17,653 nt of DNA from JACPWY01 sp964603655. GTDB lineage: Bacteria; Bdellovibrionota; FAC87; UBA2466. The translations under genes and the position numbers were made by a program. Positions 15,469 through 17,653 of this stretch are shown here, piece by piece. The stretch spans positions 1-17,653 of the forward strand of contig CAZRVZ010000054.1 of the NCBI GenBank assembly GCA_964603655.1. Reading direction: 5' to 3'. Within the stretch, counting starts at the first letter, position 1; the number at the start of each line of letters is the position of its first letter. The notes under the pieces are model-generated. The model was not told where the DNA came from and did no database searches. It saw nothing but the letters and a program-made list of their open reading frames with translations.

Positions 15469-16505
15469 CAGCTGTCCACCGCGGGCCGAAGCCCGATCAG
15501 TGCCCTCCGTAATTGTTCCATAAACGAAAAACCCACGCACATTTTACTGAGTAGCAGGGCAATGACCACGGACAGTGACAAACAGATTGCACCGATCGCT
15601 AGGTGCAGCATCGTCAGAACTACTGGTTTTCTCAGCCAAACGGTGAATGCCCCGAGAAGAATCTGGAAACTCACGGCTGTTGCCAGGGCCCCCGATATAC
15701 CCGCCAGATCTAATCTATACGGTAATCGTCGATATATTTGCACCACTAAACAAATTACCGCGATGGAAACCACAGCCGCCCAAATTCGGTGCGCGAGATG
15801 GATACCGATCGAGAAATTGAAAACAGGAGGAATAATGCCGCCAAATACCAACGGAAAATCGGGAATCGCGAGTCCCGCGCCTCGGTGTCGCATCGTGGCT
15901 CCTAATAGGAGTTGGACAAAAAAGGCCGCCACCACAAACAGACTAATCGATCTGAGGCTACCGATCCGAGATGCGTTTTCGATCGGTAGCGGATTCCACG
16001 ACCGATTCCATAAAGACGAAGTCATGAGCGTTATCGAAACCACGACACAAAAAAATGCTTGAGCCAGACATGCATGGGCCACGCTCACGCCTGTGGGTAG
16101 CTTGAATAGCACGGTAAGACCGCCCAAGCCCGCCTGAGCCATCACCATCACCACTGCGGCCCACGCAAGTCGCCGCACCGCTCGGGGCGCGCAGAACTGA
16201 GCGAAAATGGCATAAGACAAAATTAAAATGGCGACCAAGCCCGCAACGAGACGGTGCCCATGTTCAAAAAGAACTCCACCAACCATTTCGGGAAAAAACT
16301 GACCGAACGAAAGCGGCCAATCCGGAACGGCAAGCCCTGAACCGGTACTCGTTACTAACGCCCCTGCGCATAAAAGCAACACCGTGCATCCGGAAATAAA
16401 AAAAGCCAAGTAATGGAGGGTGCGGTCGGTTGACCAAGCACCTCCAAACACCGCCTTCACGAATGTCTCAGTTGAAGGTGAATTCGACAGGAGAGGCTCC
16501 AGCAT
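15468..16505 (-). CDS. ctaA: Haem A synthase (CtaA/COX15)
   Basis: CtaA oxidises the methyl group of haem O to the formyl group of haem A, for aa3-type oxidases. The 345-residue protein has eight helices in two similar halves. Candidate haem-ligand histidines are H82/H84 in 'EHGHR', H144 in 'VAHAC', H236/H239 in 'IHLAHR' and H301 in 'MLHLAIG'. The first half has the typical 'GALVTSTGSGLAVPDWPLSFG' and the second half repeats it as 'GAGLAIPDFPLVFG'. ATG 16505 has AGGTG about 5 nt upstream, inside the end of the cupredoxin gene, overlapping it by 38 nt. GTG 16460 would avoid the overlap but lacks a ribosome site. Confidence 0.95.
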   Translation of the reverse strand: MLEPLLSNSPSTETFVKAVFGGAWSTDRTLHYLAFFISGCTVLLLCAGALVTSTGSGLAVPDWPLSFGQFFPEMVGGVLFEHGHRLVAGLVAILILSYAIFAQFCAPRAVRRLAWAAVVMVMAQAGLGGLTVLFKLPTGVSVAHACLAQAFFCVVVSITLMTSSLWNRSWNPLPIENASRIGSLRSISLFVVAAFFVQLLLGATMRHRGAGLAIPDFPLVFGGIIPPVFNFSIGIHLAHRIWAAVVSIAVICLVVQIYRRLPYRLDLAGISGALATAVSFQILLGAFTVWLRKPVVLTMLHLAIGAICLSLSVVIALLLSKMCVGFSFMEQLRRALIGLRPAVDS

Positions 16506-17157
16506 CGGTCACCTTGACCTGGGCGGATTTGGTGCCCTTGGTCTCGTGCCAGGCTTCCAGCGTATAATCGCCGGCCGGCAGGTTGTTGATACTGAATCCA
16601 CCGGTCGCATCGGTCACCGCGAAAAACGGGTGATCCAGGACGCCAATGTATCCCAACATCCAACCGTGGACATCGCATTTCACCTTGATCGGGAATTCGG
16701 CCTTTTTGAATTCCTTGTCAATTACCTGACCCTTAGTCGGCATGGCACTATTGAAAGAGGGGTTGGCCTTGGACAGAGAATGCACGTTATGCATCGTTGG
16801 GTCGGAATTCAAAATCTTGAGCTTTTGTCCGACACGTACACCCACCACTCGGGGCGAATACATGCATCCCCGTTGATCGTAGGTGACAGGAGCACCGACG
16901 TCTGCGGGAATGGATTCCTTTTTGAGTCCCTCTTTTACATAAACAAACACATTGGCCAGAGTGCCGTTCCCATTGACGACGACATCCTGTTTAACCACCT
17001 TTTTGCCACCCGCCTCTTTCACGCACACCGGATCGGCATTCATCTTGATGACGTCCGCTTTTGGCGCAGCGCCCGAAAAGGTTGCCTTGCCCGAAATATT
17101 GGCCGCAAATATCGCGCTGGTGGCGCTCAAAACGGCTGTGAGAATTGTTAGCTTCAT
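16468..17157 (-). CDS. Secreted cupredoxin-like protein with carboxypeptidase-regulatory-like C-terminus
   Basis: This 229-residue protein starts with a signal peptide (1-18, 'SAIFA-AN'). The core resembles cupredoxins: H123 and H126 in 'TMHNVHS' and C161-x2-H164-x2-M167 in 'KCDVHGWM' can make a type 1 copper site. The last part, 'VTDATGGFSINNLPAGDYTLEAWHE' (181-205), is the carboxypeptidase-regulatory-like beta sandwich seen in methylamine-utilisation-type exported proteins. C45 and C98 could form a disulphide. Start ATG 17157 has AGGAGG at 17162-17167; the longer frame to 17241 is excluded because a promoter lies at 17210-17238. It leads the ctaA-ctaB series, suggesting copper supply or electron transfer for the oxidase; this is inferred. 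Confidence 0.85.
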   Translation of the reverse strand: MKLTILTAVLSATSAIFAANISGKATFSGAAPKADVIKMNADPVCVKEAGGKKVVKQDVVVNGNGTLANVFVYVKEGLKKESIPADVGAPVTYDQRGCMYSPRVVGVRVGQKLKILNSDPTMHNVHSLSKANPSFNSAMPTKGQVIDKEFKKAEFPIKVKCDVHGWMLGYIGVLDHPFFAVTDATGGFSINNLPAGDYTLEAWHETKGTKSAQVKVTDAGASPVEFTFN

Positions 17158-17209
17158 CGTTCCTCCTGAACCCTTTGGACCATTTGCAAACACCGCAAAA
17201 CCCGCCAAA

Positions 17210-17238
17210 ACTATAGAGCTTGCGAACCTCCCTGGCAA
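17210..17238 (-). promoter_or_regulatory. Sigma70-like promoter of the cupredoxin-ctaA-ctaB series
   Basis: On the minus strand TTGCCA (17238-17233) and TATAGT (17215-17210) are 17 nt apart; each box differs from consensus in one base. The start point would be about 7 nt downstream, giving a leader of about 45 nt before ATG 17157. This is the best promoter I can see in the window and could drive the whole series. Confidence 0.7.
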
Positions 17239-17400
17239 CACTCCATCGGGCGAGCTGTGATTCAGACACCCAAAAAAAGGTAAACTACCGGCCGTCAGCC
17301 GGAAGCTGAGTAGCGCGAGGTGTTAGGCCTGGGAGCGAGGTGGCATCGAATCCGGAGGGGGTGTCTGGAGACGGTAGCTTGACCGCAAAGTAGCGAGAGA
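17239..17400. other. Intergenic region with possible weak terminator
   Basis: It separates the partial gene at 17401 from the promoter at 17210-17238. On the minus strand, GGTA-GTT-TACC (17289-17279) is followed directly by seven T (17278-17272), a short terminator-like element; a CCGGC/GCCGG stem (17288-17302) overlaps it and may be part of the same structure. Between 17305 and 17400 the sequence is G-rich on the + strand, with GCGAGGTG occurring twice, and holds no gene I can recognise. Confidence 0.4.
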
Positions 17401-17652
17401 TCAGTTGCTGATTTTCTGGAGCCCTCCTTGTGGAGTGGGTTGCAAAGCTTTCATTTTGTTTCTGGCCGGTTCGTCCAGGTTAAGCAGGGCTTGCGCGAAA
17501 TCCGTTAGTTTCAATGCGCCGAAGGATTGGCCAGCGTAAACGATAACTGTATCGCCATTGAGATGCTCTTGCTGCTGCCACTTGTTCATGGTCATCTGAG
17601 TTTGTGCCCTAAGATCGTTTCGCCGCAGATAAAGCTGGAGAAGCGAGTAGGT
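17401..17652 (-). CDS. C-terminal end of an unrecognised protein, running off the window
   Basis: An open minus-strand frame enters from the right edge and ends at 17401 with TGA. About 83 residues are visible. An ATG at 17595 would give a 64-residue protein, but the frame is open without stop up to the window edge and no ribosome site precedes that ATG, so a larger gene is more likely. The visible part is polar, with 'LYLRRNDLRAQTQ' and then 'TVIVYAGQSFGALKLTDFAQALLNLDE'; there is no membrane segment or motif I can assign. Confidence 0.6.
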   Translation of the reverse strand, partial: TYSLLQLYLRRNDLRAQTQMTMNKWQQQEHLNGDTVIVYAGQSFGALKLTDFAQALLNLDEPARNKMKALQPTPQGGLQKISN

Positions 17653-17653
17653 T

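Overview
The window looks like a chromosomal segment of an aerobic Gram-negative bacterium with a haem-A type terminal oxidase and a complete beta-carotene pathway. A Bdellovibrionota (Bdellovibrio/Oligoflexia) or other former-deltaproteobacterial source fits the gene set best: cytochrome-oxidase assembly genes linked to an ABC-2 transporter and SCO, an astacin-type lipoprotein with fibronectin repeats, and proteobacterial-type CrtY/CrtI. That placement is inference, because no rRNA or other phylogenetic marker is present.

Layout. (1) 1-1495: an IS1380-family insertion sequence, left end outside the window, with an intact DDE transposase on the + strand. Its right end abuts a truncated minus-strand gene (1493-2341) that appears to be the membrane half of a large spermidine-synthase-like protein, so the IS probably broke that gene. 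(2) 2342-2795: 454 nt without a credible intact gene, holding possible decayed reading frames. (3) 2796-17157: almost everything lies on the minus strand in one tightly packed series, read from right to left. It starts at a good sigma70-like promoter (17210-17238) and runs: a secreted cupredoxin-like protein, ctaA (haem A synthase), ctaB (haem O synthase), ABC ATPase, [interruption], ABC-2 permease, SCO/SenC, TPR lipoprotein-like protein, crtY, crtE, crtI, crtB, an unrecognised His/Glu-rich five-helix membrane protein, and a secreted beta-repeat protein. Nearly all junctions are stop/start overlaps (ATGA, GTGA, TTGA, TGATG) or gaps below 10 nt. (4) 10846-13665: the interruption, a single + strand gene for a 787-residue astacin-like lipoprotein with five fibronectin type III domains, sitting exactly between the ABC ATPase and its likely permease partner. 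(5) 17401-17653: the 3' end of another minus-strand gene that runs off the window.

How the genes work together. CtaB uses farnesyl diphosphate to make haem O, CtaA turns it into haem A, and SCO and the cupredoxin-like protein plausibly handle copper for the oxidase. CrtE uses the same farnesyl diphosphate to make geranylgeranyl diphosphate, which CrtB, CrtI and CrtY turn into phytoene, lycopene and beta-carotene. No recognisable CrtZ or CrtW is present. The unrecognised membrane protein after crtB carries Asp/Glu and His residues spaced like metal ligands and is the best candidate here for an undescribed carotenoid-modifying enzyme.
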